16,754 bases of DNA from Gemmatimonadota bacterium (GCA_016180765.1 JACPAP010000270.1:1-16754); one strand, 5' to 3'; shown: positions 6,165 through 13,870, counted from the first letter of the stretch. The notes: generated by a model not told the origin, from the sequence alone. Program-made: numbers and translations.

Positions 6165-7335
6165 TTGGCAGAAACTCCTGCGCCAGCGGAGCATCGCATC
6201 GCTCCAGCAACTGGTCGAGAAGTTCGGGCCGGAGCAGTTCCCGGACCTGGACCGGCTGCAGCAGGCGATCGACAACTTCGAGCTCAGGATCTCGCCCGCG
6301 ATGGTGGATCTGATCAAGGAGCCTGGCGATCCCATCTGGCGGCAGTACGTGCCCGACCTGCAGGAGCTGGAAGTCGTGGACGGCGTGCCCGACAGCCTGA
6401 ACGAAGACGAGAACAGCCCTGTCCCCAACATCACGCACCGGTACCCCGACCGGGCCCTGTTCCTGGTGAGCCCGGTGTGCGCCGCCTATTGCCGGTTCTG
6501 CACTCGGCGCCGCAAGGTGGGCGATCCCCAGAAGATTCCCATGTCCCAGTTCGAGAGCGCGTTCCAGTATCTCGCGGAGCACAAGGAGATCCGGGACGTG
6601 ATCCTGTCCGGCGGCGACCCGTTGCTCCTCTCCGACCGCCGGCTGGACCAGATCCTGAGCCGGCTTCGGCAGATCACGCACATCGAGATCATCCGGATCG
6701 GCAGCCGCGTGCCGTGTCACCTCCCCGAGCGGATCACGCCCGAGCTGTGCGGCATCCTCAGGAAATACCATCCGCTCTACATCAACACGCACTTCAACCA
6801 CCCGGACGAGCTCACAGCCCCGGCGGTCCAGGGCCTCGGCATGCTGGCGGATGCCGGAGTCCCGCTGGGCTGCCAGACGGTGCTCTTGAAGGGCGTCAAC
6901 GACGACCCGGACGTGATGAAGGAGCTGATGCAGAAGCTGCTCGCCGCCCGGGTTCGCCCGTACTACATCTACATGTGCGACCAAGTGGCCGGCGCCGAGC
7001 ACTTCAAGACCACCGTGGAGACGGGGCTGGAGATCATCAAGGGGCTGCGCGGGTGGACCAGCGGGCTCGCGGTGCCGCACTTCGTGATCGATGCGCCGGG
7101 CGGCGGGGGGAAGATCCCGCTCCTGCCGGAATACGTGGTGCGCATCACGGAGGACGAGGTGGTGCTCCGGAATTACCGCGGGAAGCGCTACGTATGGCGC
7201 CAACCGCGCGACGAGGAAGCGCTGGTCGGCGCGGGTGGGCGCGAGCCGGAATACGACTTCCTGCCGACCTTCGAGGCCGAGCCGGCCGAGAAAAACGCGA
7301 AAAAGGCCAAGAGACGGAACAAGCGCGTGGCGTAG
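6157..7335 (+). CDS. kamA: KamA-family radical SAM aminomutase, probable lysine 2,3-aminomutase
   Basis: It interconverts L-lysine and beta-lysine using a [4Fe-4S] cluster, S-adenosylmethionine and PLP. In 392 residues I see RYPDRALFLVSPVCAAYCRFCTRR with the radical-SAM cysteines Cys108, Cys112 and Cys115 (CxxxCxxC), the SAM-binding LSGGDPL (150-156), GSRVPCHLPERIT (182-194), YINTHFNHPDE (208-218) and the PLP-binding DAPGGGGK with Lys319. Asp275 (YMCD) and Asp312 (DAPGG) match the two Asp residues that hold the side-chain amine in clostridial lysine 2,3-aminomutase; glutamate 2,3-aminomutases change these. That favours lysine. EpmB, the EF-P-modifying homologue, is an alternative, but no epmA or efp is nearby. 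ATG 6157 follows GGAGAG and overlaps the acetyltransferase by 8 bases. The C-terminus is Lys/Arg-rich. Confidence 0.9.
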   Translation: MADWQKLLRQRSIASLQQLVEKFGPEQFPDLDRLQQAIDNFELRISPAMVDLIKEPGDPIWRQYVPDLQELEVVDGVPDSLNEDENSPVPNITHRYPDRALFLVSPVCAAYCRFCTRRRKVGDPQKIPMSQFESAFQYLAEHKEIRDVILSGGDPLLLSDRRLDQILSRLRQITHIEIIRIGSRVPCHLPERITPELCGILRKYHPLYINTHFNHPDELTAPAVQGLGMLADAGVPLGCQTVLLKGVNDDPDVMKELMQKLLAARVRPYYIYMCDQVAGAEHFKTTVETGLEIIKGLRGWTSGLAVPHFVIDAPGGGGKIPLLPEYVVRITEDEVVLRNYRGKRYVWRQPRDEEALVGAGGREPEYDFLPTFEAEPAEKNAKKAKRRNKRVA

Positions 7336-9435
7336 TCACTTCTTCTCGGCTTCTTCGAGTTCTTTCTTCCGCGCTTCGACGACTTTCGCCGCCACCTCCG
7401 GCGGCACTTCCTGGTAGGCGTGGAACTTCTGCCGGTAGGTGCCGCGGCCGTGGGTGATGGAATGGAGCTGGGTGGCGTAGCGATCCAGCTCGGCCTCGGG
7501 CACCAGGGCGCGGATCTTGTTCATCCGGCCGTCGGCCTCGGTGCCCAGGATCTGGCCGCGCCGAGACGAGAGGTCCCCCATGACGGAGCCCAGGTATTCC
7601 TCGGGGGTCCAGGCTTCCACCTCGACGATGGGCTCCAGCAGCACCGGCCTCGCGTTGGGAGTCACGTTCCGGAACGCCAGGATGCCGGCCATCTTGAACG
7701 ACATCTCGTTCGAGTCCACGTCGTGGTAGGAGCCGTCGAACAGCTCCACCTTGAAATCCACCATGGGATAGCCGGCCACCGGGCCGCGTGTCGTGGCCTC
7801 GATAATGCCTTTCTCGACGGCGGGGATGTATTGCCGGGGAATCACGCCGCCCACGATCTGGTCGTCGAACACCAAGCCGGAGCCGCGCGGCAGCGGCGCC
7901 ACCCGAATCCAGCAGTCACCGTACTGCCCCCGACCGCCGGTCTGCTTCTTGTGCTTCCCCTGCCCTTCGGCCTTCCCCTTCAGCGTCTCGCGGTAGGCGA
8001 TCTTCGGTTTTCCCAGCGTCGCGTGGACGCCGAACTTCCGCGCCAACCGGCCCACGATGATCTCGAGGTGCCGCTCGCCGCGGCCTCGCATCAAGGTCTG
8101 GCCCAGCTCGCCGTTGTACTCGTGATGGAACGTGGGGTCCTCTTCGTGCAGCCGCTGCAACCCCGTGTTGAGCTTGTCCTCTTCCCCTCGCTGCTTCACC
8201 TCGACCGACAGCGTGATCACCGGGTCCGGGAAGGGAATCTTGGTCAGGACGATCTGCTGGTCCTTGGTGGAGAGCGTGTCGTTGGTGTGGGTATCGCGCA
8301 GCTTCGCCACGACGCCGATATCCCCGGCGTGAAGCTCCGGCACCTCGGTCCGCTCCTTGCCCAGCGCCACGGACAGGTGGTTGAGCTTTTCCGACGCCCC
8401 ACGGGGCGCGTTGAACACCTCGGCGCCGTTCCTGACCAGGCCCGAGTAGATGCGGAAGAAGGTCACGTCCCCCACGTGAGGCTCCGACACCGTCTTGAAG
8501 ACCTGGGCCACGAACGGCTCGTCGTCCGTGGAGGCCAGCGCGATCGGCTGGGCCTCGCCCCAGGTCTGCCCCTCCACCGGTGCGCGCTCGGCGGGCGAGG
8601 GCACCAGCTCGACTAACGCGGTAAGCAGCGCCCGCGTCCCGTAGGTCAGCTCCCCGGCGCCGCAGAGCAAGGGGAAGATCTCTCCCCGCGCGACGCCCGC
8701 GTGCATCGCTGTGGTCAGCTCGTCCGAGGACAGCTCCTCGCCTCCGAGGTAGCGCTCCAGCAGCGCGTCATCCGTCGAGGCGATGGCCTCGACCAGGTCT
8801 TGCTCGTAGCGGTCGAACGGCTCCTTCAGCTCCGCCGGAACCTCCTTTTCGTCGTACTCGCCGGTCTTGCTACCTGGGCGGTACATGTGGCACTTCTTGG
8901 TGAGCAGGTTGGCGATCCCGTGGAACTGGGCGCCCGCACCGACCGGGATCTCGATGGGCAGCACTTTGGGCGTCAGGTTCGTCTTGATGTCCTGATAGAC
9001 CTTCTCGAAGTCCGCATGTTCCTTGTCCATCAGCGAGACGAAGAACAGGCGGGGAATGCCGCGCTTTTCGGCATGCTCCCACGCTTGCTCGGTCCCCACC
9101 TCGACGCCGGCCGTGCTGCTCACCACGATCAGGGCGGCGTCCGCCGCGTAGATGGCCGCGATGGCGTCGCCCAGGAAGTCCAGGTACCCGGGCGCGTCGA
9201 TCAGGTTGATCTTGGTGTCCATCCACTCGGCGTAGGCCAGGCCGACGCTGATGGAGTATTTCCGTTCGATTTCGTCGGCGGTGTAGTCGGTGAGGGCGCT
9301 GCCGTCTTTGACGGAGCCGTGCCGTTTACTGGTGCCGGCCACGAAGGCCAGGGCGTCAACCAGGCTGGTCTTGCCGCTTTGGCCGTGGCCGACCACCGCG
9401 ACATTCCGGATGGCTGCTCCTGTGTACACGCGCAC
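7336..9435 (-). CDS. EF-G2-type elongation factor G-like GTPase
   Basis: A 699-residue protein with EF-G architecture: GTP-binding domain (about 8-280), domain II, then EF-G domains III-V, including the domain IV block KKQTGGRGQYGDC and a C-terminal domain with PEEYLGSVMGDLSSRRGQILG. It belongs to the EF-G-like/EF-G2 branch, not the main translocase FusA. The P-loop is GHGQSGKTS (16-24), and switch II reads DAPGYLDF (80-87) with Tyr84 in place of the catalytic His of DTPGH. The base-recognition NKxD motif is degenerate: FVSLMD (132-137). GTP turnover may therefore be slow or regulated differently. The start is GTG 9435, with AGGAGG (9444-9449 on the + strand) 8 bases upstream; the longer open frame to 9696 has no support. 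Its stop directly abuts the aminomutase stop on the other strand. Confidence 0.9.
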   Translation of the reverse strand: MRVYTGAAIRNVAVVGHGQSGKTSLVDALAFVAGTSKRHGSVKDGSALTDYTADEIERKYSISVGLAYAEWMDTKINLIDAPGYLDFLGDAIAAIYAADAALIVVSSTAGVEVGTEQAWEHAEKRGIPRLFFVSLMDKEHADFEKVYQDIKTNLTPKVLPIEIPVGAGAQFHGIANLLTKKCHMYRPGSKTGEYDEKEVPAELKEPFDRYEQDLVEAIASTDDALLERYLGGEELSSDELTTAMHAGVARGEIFPLLCGAGELTYGTRALLTALVELVPSPAERAPVEGQTWGEAQPIALASTDDEPFVAQVFKTVSEPHVGDVTFFRIYSGLVRNGAEVFNAPRGASEKLNHLSVALGKERTEVPELHAGDIGVVAKLRDTHTNDTLSTKDQQIVLTKIPFPDPVITLSVEVKQRGEEDKLNTGLQRLHEEDPTFHHEYNGELGQTLMRGRGERHLEIIVGRLARKFGVHATLGKPKIAYRETLKGKAEGQGKHKKQTGGRGQYGDCWIRVAPLPRGSGLVFDDQIVGGVIPRQYIPAVEKGIIEATTRGPVAGYPMVDFKVELFDGSYHDVDSNEMSFKMAGILAFRNVTPNARPVLLEPIVEVEAWTPEEYLGSVMGDLSSRRGQILGTEADGRMNKIRALVPEAELDRYATQLHSITHGRGTYRQKFHAYQEVPPEVAAKVVEARKKELEEAEKK

Positions 9436-9542
9436 GCGCGGTACCTCCTGCCAGGGGGAGGGGAAAATGGCCCGTCTCTCTAGTAGCCGCAACCCTGGCC
9501 TTCGTTCGGTTATGATCTCAGCGCGGAGGCGGGCACAGGGGC
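9436..9542. promoter_or_regulatory. Upstream region of the EF-G2 gene and junction with the low-G+C insert
   Basis: These 107 bases separate the EF-G2 start from the stop of the upstream Fic gene, both on the minus strand. The only clear signal is AGGAGG (CCTCCT at 9444-9449), the Shine-Dalgarno of EF-G2. A promoter for EF-G2 should lie here, but I see no convincing -35/-10 pair. Composition begins to fall toward the Fic gene. Confidence 0.4.
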
Positions 9543-10190
9543 TCAGTGCCGGAGGCTTGCAAGCATGAACCGCTCCAACGGCTCGTGATTCCCGTTCCGA
9601 TACTCCACTATGAGGGACGTGTATGGAGGATCGGGCGGTCGCGGATCGATGGGCCATCGTTTGGGCCAATAACCGTACCTGCCTAGGATGGCCCACACCA
9701 CGAATCTCGCAGCATGCCCGTTGCCATTAGCATAGGGGTGGAACCTGAGGAGCACCTCTAGAACCCTGCACGCGAAAACGACTGTGTAGTAGAGCTTCTC
9801 GACCGATGGGACATGGGAGCGGGGACGTGCGTGCACAGAGTCGAGCGCTGCTAGGCCGGCAAGTATTTCTCTAGCGAGGAGCCCCATGGCAGTGGGTACC
9901 CCAGCGGGTGCTAGCCCCACTCTGGGATCCGACGGAATCGTCACAGCATACTCCTTGAGATACCGAAACGGCTCGCCGCGATAATGGCCCGCATAGTATT
10001 GGTACCCAGACGGGGCTAGCTGCTTGAACAACTCTCCGTGGGCTGGTCGGGAGTCAGCAGCTAACTGCTGGGAGTCCAACGTGCGCGAGCGGAGTTTCCT
10101 CACTAGCTCGGCGGTCTTGCCACTCAGGACCTGTTGACGGCGAGGGTGCTGAGCGTACTCGAACGCCGGGCAGTCAGGTGGATGCGTCAC
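9543..10190 (-). CDS. Fic-domain protein (putative AMPylator-type toxin or effector)
   Basis: Fic enzymes usually transfer AMP or another nucleotide-derived group to a hydroxyl on a target protein. The 215-residue protein carries the Fic active-site loop as HPYANGNGHAAR (151-162). The canonical form is HxFx(D/E)GNGRxxR, so the catalytic His151 and the GNG anion hole are kept, while Phe is Tyr, the Mg-binding acid is Asn and the first Arg is His. YANGNGH-type loops occur in other bacterial Fic-like proteins, so activity cannot be excluded, but the chemistry may differ. HYRGEPFRYLKEYAV (69-83) resembles the N-terminal helix-flap region of the family. I see no (S/T)xxxE(G/N) autoinhibitory helix. 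GTG 10190 starts 3 bases after the stop of the 181-aa gene, so the two are co-translated. Base composition is lower in G+C than in flanking genes. Confidence 0.82.
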   Translation of the reverse strand: MTHPPDCPAFEYAQHPRRQQVLSGKTAELVRKLRSRTLDSQQLAADSRPAHGELFKQLAPSGYQYYAGHYRGEPFRYLKEYAVTIPSDPRVGLAPAGVPTAMGLLAREILAGLAALDSVHARPRSHVPSVEKLYYTVVFACRVLEVLLRFHPYANGNGHAARFVVWAILGRYGYWPKRWPIDPRPPDPPYTSLIVEYRNGNHEPLERFMLASLRH

Positions 10191-10193
10191 CCG

Positions 10194-10739
10194 TCAATCA
10201 GTTGCAGCGGATACATCCTTCGAAAGGTTGCGTGCCCACGCCTCGAGGTCCTCCTGCTCCCTGACCGCAAGTTCGTCGATCACTTGCTGAACAAGCGCTT
10301 GCACCTCGGACGGCGGGGGCGCGACTCGCAGGCGCTGGATACGCTCGGCAAGCTCGCGCACTGCTGCGACAGCCTCAGAAGACTCCTGATTGGCGACTTG
10401 CACCGACGTGAATGGAGATGACCACTCTCCACACGTCCACCTGCCGGCAGCTGTGCTCCATTGACTCCCCAGAAGTGGTGGAGGGTCTGCTGTGCGGCCA
10501 AGGACCATTGTGCATCCGTAGTACGCATTGCGCGATGTTCCATATAGCAGGGACACAACGCCCGTACCGAGCGCTGTCGGTATCCCGTATTCCGCTACTA
10601 AGCAACGCGAGTAGTCCTCCATTTGGCCCGGGGCAATGCGGGAATACGGAGTCCCTCCAGCCTGCTCGACACCGAACCGCTCACGATATACAGCTGATTC
10701 GTTCGAACCTGGAGTGATGGCGAGAAGACCTGCCGTCAT
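10194..10739 (-). CDS. Unknown protein, second gene of the Fic cassette
   Basis: I do not recognise this 181-residue protein. The first 115 residues look globular and mixed, with many Gly, Ser and Tyr (TALGTGVVSLLYGTSRNAYYG, about 55-75) and no signal peptide. The last 65 residues (about 117-181) are highly charged and helical, with a spacing that could form a coiled coil (AVAAVRELAERIQRLRV, then EVQALVQQVIDELAVREQED). A helical C-terminal arm suggests a partner-binding protein, so a regulator or antitoxin of the downstream Fic protein is possible; this is inference from position only. The ATG overlaps the upstream gene's stop as ATGA, and the stop lies 3 bases before the Fic GTG. Confidence 0.6.
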   Translation of the reverse strand: MTAGLLAITPGSNESAVYRERFGVEQAGGTPYSRIAPGQMEDYSRCLVAEYGIPTALGTGVVSLLYGTSRNAYYGCTMVLGRTADPPPLLGSQWSTAAGRWTCGEWSSPFTSVQVANQESSEAVAAVRELAERIQRLRVAPPPSEVQALVQQVIDELAVREQEDLEAWARNLSKDVSAATD

Positions 10740-11464
10740 GAAGGTTCTCCGGATGGATAGTATAGGCCCAGGATCGTGTCAAATTCGGACTCGGCCGCTT
10801 GGAAAAACGCGCCGATCTCATCCTGGGAGAAGTCGCGAGACGCGATGTCTTCAGCCAGGGTATTGAGATCCTGCTCAACGAGCACGATGGACCGCTCGCC
10901 CGCAGAGCCTGACGAGGCCGTGGCCGTCTTGTTCCTGACCCACGAGTTCACCATGAACCGACCGCCCAGCATGAAGCGCTTGTGTGCGTGTAACTCAAAG
11001 TTCTCGGGGCGATTGAGGGGCGCAGTGGACCACCGTTGCGTGCAGAAATGCCTAGCCAGGACAAGGCCCGGCAACTCCGCTGGCGCGAAGCGCGTTAGGA
11101 CTGCGGCCAACCTCGCGACCCTCGCGCCAAGGAAAGTCCGATATTCCTGCAGCAGGCTCAGGGCCTTGGAAAGTCCGGGAAAGGGTACCGCTTCACCCGT
11201 CCTTTGCCAAAAGACGTCCAGCCGCTCAGACGACACTTGGCATCTCCAATCGCCCGTTTTTGATCTCAGGATGAGACGTGGTAGCGCGCGGAGCGCGCCG
11301 TCGGGAGCGGGCAGCAGTAGCGGGTCTGCGTCGAAAAGGTCAACCCAGCGGACCACAAGGCCCTTGAGCAACTTTGCAGCCGAAATCTCTTCGTCAGGCG
11401 TAAACAACACGACCTGCGCCTGGGCGATCGCGAAGTTCGAAGATGTCAAAGGTTTCCTGTTCAC
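10736..11464 (-). CDS. Unknown protein, first gene of the Fic cassette (possible TIGR04255-like)
   Basis: A 242-residue soluble protein without signal peptide or membrane segment. The N-terminal half reads as alternating strands and helices, with DWRCQVSSERLDVFWQR (about 72-88) followed by a long helix. The C-terminal part has FELHAHKRFMLGGRFMVNSWVRNKT, then VLVEQDLNTLAED and the final helix DEIGAFFQAAESEFDTILGLYYP. This layout reminds me of the sporadically distributed TIGR04255 family, whose members end in a similar Asp-containing strand plus helix, but the match is from memory and weak. The start is GTG 11464, the first start codon after an in-frame stop; it lacks a clear Shine-Dalgarno. 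The end overlaps the next gene by 4 bases (ATGA), so the three genes form one operon. Confidence 0.6.
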   Translation of the reverse strand: MNRKPLTSSNFAIAQAQVVLFTPDEEISAAKLLKGLVVRWVDLFDADPLLLPAPDGALRALPRLILRSKTGDWRCQVSSERLDVFWQRTGEAVPFPGLSKALSLLQEYRTFLGARVARLAAVLTRFAPAELPGLVLARHFCTQRWSTAPLNRPENFELHAHKRFMLGGRFMVNSWVRNKTATASSGSAGERSIVLVEQDLNTLAEDIASRDFSQDEIGAFFQAAESEFDTILGLYYPSGEPS

Positions 11465-11724
11465 GAGAGCCGTCGGGGTTCGCGAGCCCGAACACTCCGC
11501 CCTTCAGTACTAGCGTGGGGACTGGCGGTACGAGTTTCCGTAACCGCTCCGTGACCAATCACCTATGGCCCGCCCGACCGCTCGATCAGGGTCCGAAGCC
11601 ATCAAGAAGCGGGAACGGCGACTTCGTCTGGGTTTCCTGCACGCTAAATGCTAGTCCTGCACATGAAGGCGCGCAAGTGCATGTAAACCTTGGAGTTCGG
11701 ATGCCGGAGCGACCGCTCCGCGGT
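11465..11724. other. 260-base intergenic region between ABC exporter and Fic cassette
   Basis: No gene is supported on either strand. It must contain any promoter of the Fic cassette on the minus strand, but I find no convincing -35/-10 pair. At its right edge is a small hairpin just beyond the ABC transporter stop. It is the junction between the lower-G+C insert and the high-G+C flank; I found no direct repeat or att-like sequence matching the other end. Confidence 0.4.
11705..11720 (-). terminator. Short hairpin downstream of the ABC exporter gene
   Basis: CGGAGC (11705-11710) and GCTCCG (11715-11720) pair perfectly around a 4-base loop, 4 bases beyond the ABC transporter stop in its reading direction. 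There is no T-tract, so termination by this hairpin alone is uncertain. Confidence 0.3.
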
Positions 11725-13605
11725 CTACCGATACCCCGCCGCCTGGAGGTTGAACAGCTCCGCGTACAACCCCCGCCGCCCCACCAGCTCTTCGTGCGTC
11801 CCGTGCTCCACCAGCCGACCGCCGGTCAGGACTAGGATCCGGTCCGCCATCCGGACGGTGGAGAACCGGTGCGAAATCAAGACGGCGATCCGGCCCTTGG
11901 TGAGCTCCGTGAACCTGAGGAACACCTCGTACTCGGCGCGGGCATCCAGTGCCGCGGTGGGCTCGTCCAGGATCAAGACCTGCGCCTCGCGCAGGTAGGC
12001 GCGCGCGAGAGCCACCTTCTGCCACTCGCCGCCGGACAAATCCACCCCGCCGTCGAACCGGCGGCCCAGCTGCTGGTCGAACCCCTTGTCCAGCCGCCTG
12101 GCGACCGTGTCCGCCAGGCTGCGGCGCGCCGCTTCACGGATGCGGTCCTCCTCGGACATGTACTCCGTCTGCCCCACGCCGATGTTCTCCCGGAACAGGA
12201 ACGCGTAGCGCATGAAGTCCTGGAAGATGACCCCGATGTTCGAGTGCAGGCTGGCCAGGTCGTACTCTCTCAGGTCCACGCCGTCCAGCAGGATCCGACC
12301 CTCGTCCGGGTCGTAAAGCCGAGCCAACAACTTCACCAGCGTGGTCTTGCCGGCCCCATTCTCGCCCACCAGGGCGAGAGACTCATCCGGCGCCAGCGAG
12401 AACGAGAGGTCGCGCACGGCCCAGACGTCCGACCCGGGGTATTTGAAGCTCACGCCCTCGAACTCGAACCCCCGACGGAGGGGCCGAGGCACGGGCCGGG
12501 CCCCGGGCCTGGAGACCACCCGTGGCTCGAGCCCCAGGAACGTGAAGAGATCCCGAAGATAAAGGCTCTCCTCGTACACACTGGACAGTGTCAGCAGGAC
12601 CCGCTGAATGAGGTCCCGGCTCTGCCGGAACGAGCCCGCCAGAAAGGTCAGCACCCCGATCGTGAACGGGCCGGCCGGAGATCGGTGGCCGATCACCGTG
12701 AGATAGATGATGACGCCGTACGCGCTGTAGTACCCCAGAGAGCCCATCAACGCGAGCAGCGTGGATACCGTGGCGCGTTTGATCGAGAGCCGTTTGTTGG
12801 CCTCGTAGAATTCGTCCGCCAGGCGGCGATAGCGCCCGATCAGGTACGACGACAAGCCGAAGAGCTTCACCTCCTTGGCCGACTGATCGCTGGCCGCCGT
12901 GAACCGGAGGTAATCCAGCATGCGGCGCTCCGGGGTCCACTGGAACAGCAACGAATAGCCCAGCGCCGCGAAGTGGGTCTCGCCCAGGAACGCCGGGATC
13001 ACCGCGATCGCCAGCAGCAGCAGGAGCCACGGGACGTAGAGGATCAACGCGGCCGTGAACGAGATCAGCGTGATCAGGTCCTGCACCGTCCCCAACAGCT
13101 GGGCCAGGAGGCCGATGCGCCCCACCGTCTGCCGGCGAGCCCGCTCCAGGTGATCGTAGGTCTCGGCGTCCTCGAACTGGGCCACGTCCAGCCGGGCGGC
13201 GTGCTCCATGAGCCGCACCGAGACGCGGTTGGAGAAGAGATCGCCCAACAGGCTCTCGAGCAGCGACGACGCCCGGGCGAGGCCCTCACCCCCCACGGCG
13301 ATCATCAGCTCGATGCCCACCAGCAGCGCCAGGTGCGGCCAGTCCACCGGCTGCGCCCCGCGGTAGGAGGCCTCGACCCCCTCGATGATCAGTTTGCCGA
13401 TCCAGAGGAGCCCCAATGGAACCACAGCACGCACCACGCGAAGGCCCACGATGGCCACCGTATAGCCGCGGTGCGTCTCATAGACCATCTTGAGGAGCGG
13501 CGGCACGTGCTTCAGCGCCGCCAGCCGATCGGACCAGCTGGGCAATTGGTCCGGGGTGAGGCGGCTTCGGGGCCGGCGGGGAGGGGGAACGAAGGGGACG
13601 GTCAC
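11725..13605 (-). CDS. ABC exporter half-transporter (fused membrane and ATPase domains)
   Basis: A 626-residue exporter of the MsbA/LmrA-like type: an N-terminal membrane domain of about six helices (roughly 48-66, 91-107, 165-206 as two, 283-303, 310-330) fused to an ATPase domain (about 378-626). Motifs are Walker A GENGAGKTT (414-422), Q-loop Gln462, signature LSGGEWQK (523-530), Walker B VLILDE (543-548) and switch His579 in ISHRFS. It should work as a homodimer in the inner membrane, moving a lipid, peptide or drug outward. Nothing nearby names the substrate, and no peptidase C39 domain is present. GTG 13605 is the first plausible start but lacks a good Shine-Dalgarno. The 73 bases beyond it separate it divergently from the DUF1800 remnant. 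Confidence 0.9.
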   Translation of the reverse strand: MTVPFVPPPRRPRSRLTPDQLPSWSDRLAALKHVPPLLKMVYETHRGYTVAIVGLRVVRAVVPLGLLWIGKLIIEGVEASYRGAQPVDWPHLALLVGIELMIAVGGEGLARASSLLESLLGDLFSNRVSVRLMEHAARLDVAQFEDAETYDHLERARRQTVGRIGLLAQLLGTVQDLITLISFTAALILYVPWLLLLLAIAVIPAFLGETHFAALGYSLLFQWTPERRMLDYLRFTAASDQSAKEVKLFGLSSYLIGRYRRLADEFYEANKRLSIKRATVSTLLALMGSLGYYSAYGVIIYLTVIGHRSPAGPFTIGVLTFLAGSFRQSRDLIQRVLLTLSSVYEESLYLRDLFTFLGLEPRVVSRPGARPVPRPLRRGFEFEGVSFKYPGSDVWAVRDLSFSLAPDESLALVGENGAGKTTLVKLLARLYDPDEGRILLDGVDLREYDLASLHSNIGVIFQDFMRYAFLFRENIGVGQTEYMSEEDRIREAARRSLADTVARRLDKGFDQQLGRRFDGGVDLSGGEWQKVALARAYLREAQVLILDEPTAALDARAEYEVFLRFTELTKGRIAVLISHRFSTVRMADRILVLTGGRLVEHGTHEELVGRRGLYAELFNLQAAGYR

Positions 13606-13678
13606 AAGGGCTGAAGTTAACAGCGCCCGGTCACCGGCGTCCTAACGATATCGACAACCGCTCCCTCCAGAGCGTCCT
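13606..13678. promoter_or_regulatory. Divergent intergenic region between ABC exporter and DUF1800 remnant
   Basis: This 73-base gap must contain the 5' signals of the minus-strand ABC gene and of the plus-strand DUF1800 remnant/DUF1501 unit. It is more AT-rich in its middle (TAACGATATCGACAACCG). I see no pair of promoter boxes strong enough to call, and no clear Shine-Dalgarno for either start. Confidence 0.3.
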
Positions 13679-13870
13679 ATGGCGGTCTTGACCAAATCCT
13701 TCTTTCTGGCGGGCCTGATCTCCACGGCGGTAGCCTGGAGTCCGGTCAGGGTTGGGCCAACGCCCGGCGCCCAACCGTCGCCGTCCGACACCGCCGAGCG
13801 GGCCCGCGCATTGCACGTCCTCAACCGGCTGACGTTTGGACCCCGGCCCGGCGACATGGACCGCGTGTGA
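13679..13870 (+). pseudogene. Truncated DUF1800 gene (N-terminal remnant)
   Basis: The 63 codons encode a signal peptide (KSFFLAGLISTAVA, about 6-19), a Pro/Ser linker, and then ERARALHVLNRLTFGPRPGD, the standard opening of DUF1800 proteins, which are normally about 450-600 residues long. Directly after GDMDRV comes a TGA. Nothing else of DUF1800 follows; instead the next base pairs start the DUF1501 gene, with GTG 13867 overlapping this stop. DUF1800 and DUF1501 genes are very often neighbours in bacteria, so the simplest reading is an internal deletion of more than a kilobase that removed nearly all of DUF1800 but kept the DUF1501 start. An assembly error joining two parts is the alternative. 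Confidence 0.78.

Noticed and set aside
7420..8616. Long plus-strand open frame opposite EF-G2
   Set aside because: Antisense shadow of the EF-G2 coding frame; no family motif and biased composition.
9436..9696. N-terminal extension of EF-G2 by 87 codons
   Set aside because: AGGAGG lies 8 bases before GTG 9435 and the protein family starts there; the extension overlaps the Fic gene end and is Arg-rich non-family sequence.
10412..11513. Plus-strand open frames of 101, 76 and 245 codons across the Fic cassette
   Set aside because: They lie opposite the overlapping minus-strand operon whose stop-start junctions (ATGA, 3-base gap) argue for the minus strand; no motifs on the plus strand.
11869..13614. 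A 581-codon open frame on the plus strand opposite the ABC exporter
   Set aside because: It is the antisense shadow of a GC-rich gene with unmistakable Walker A, signature and Walker B motifs; the antisense product is low-complexity, rich in Arg, Gln, His and Pro.
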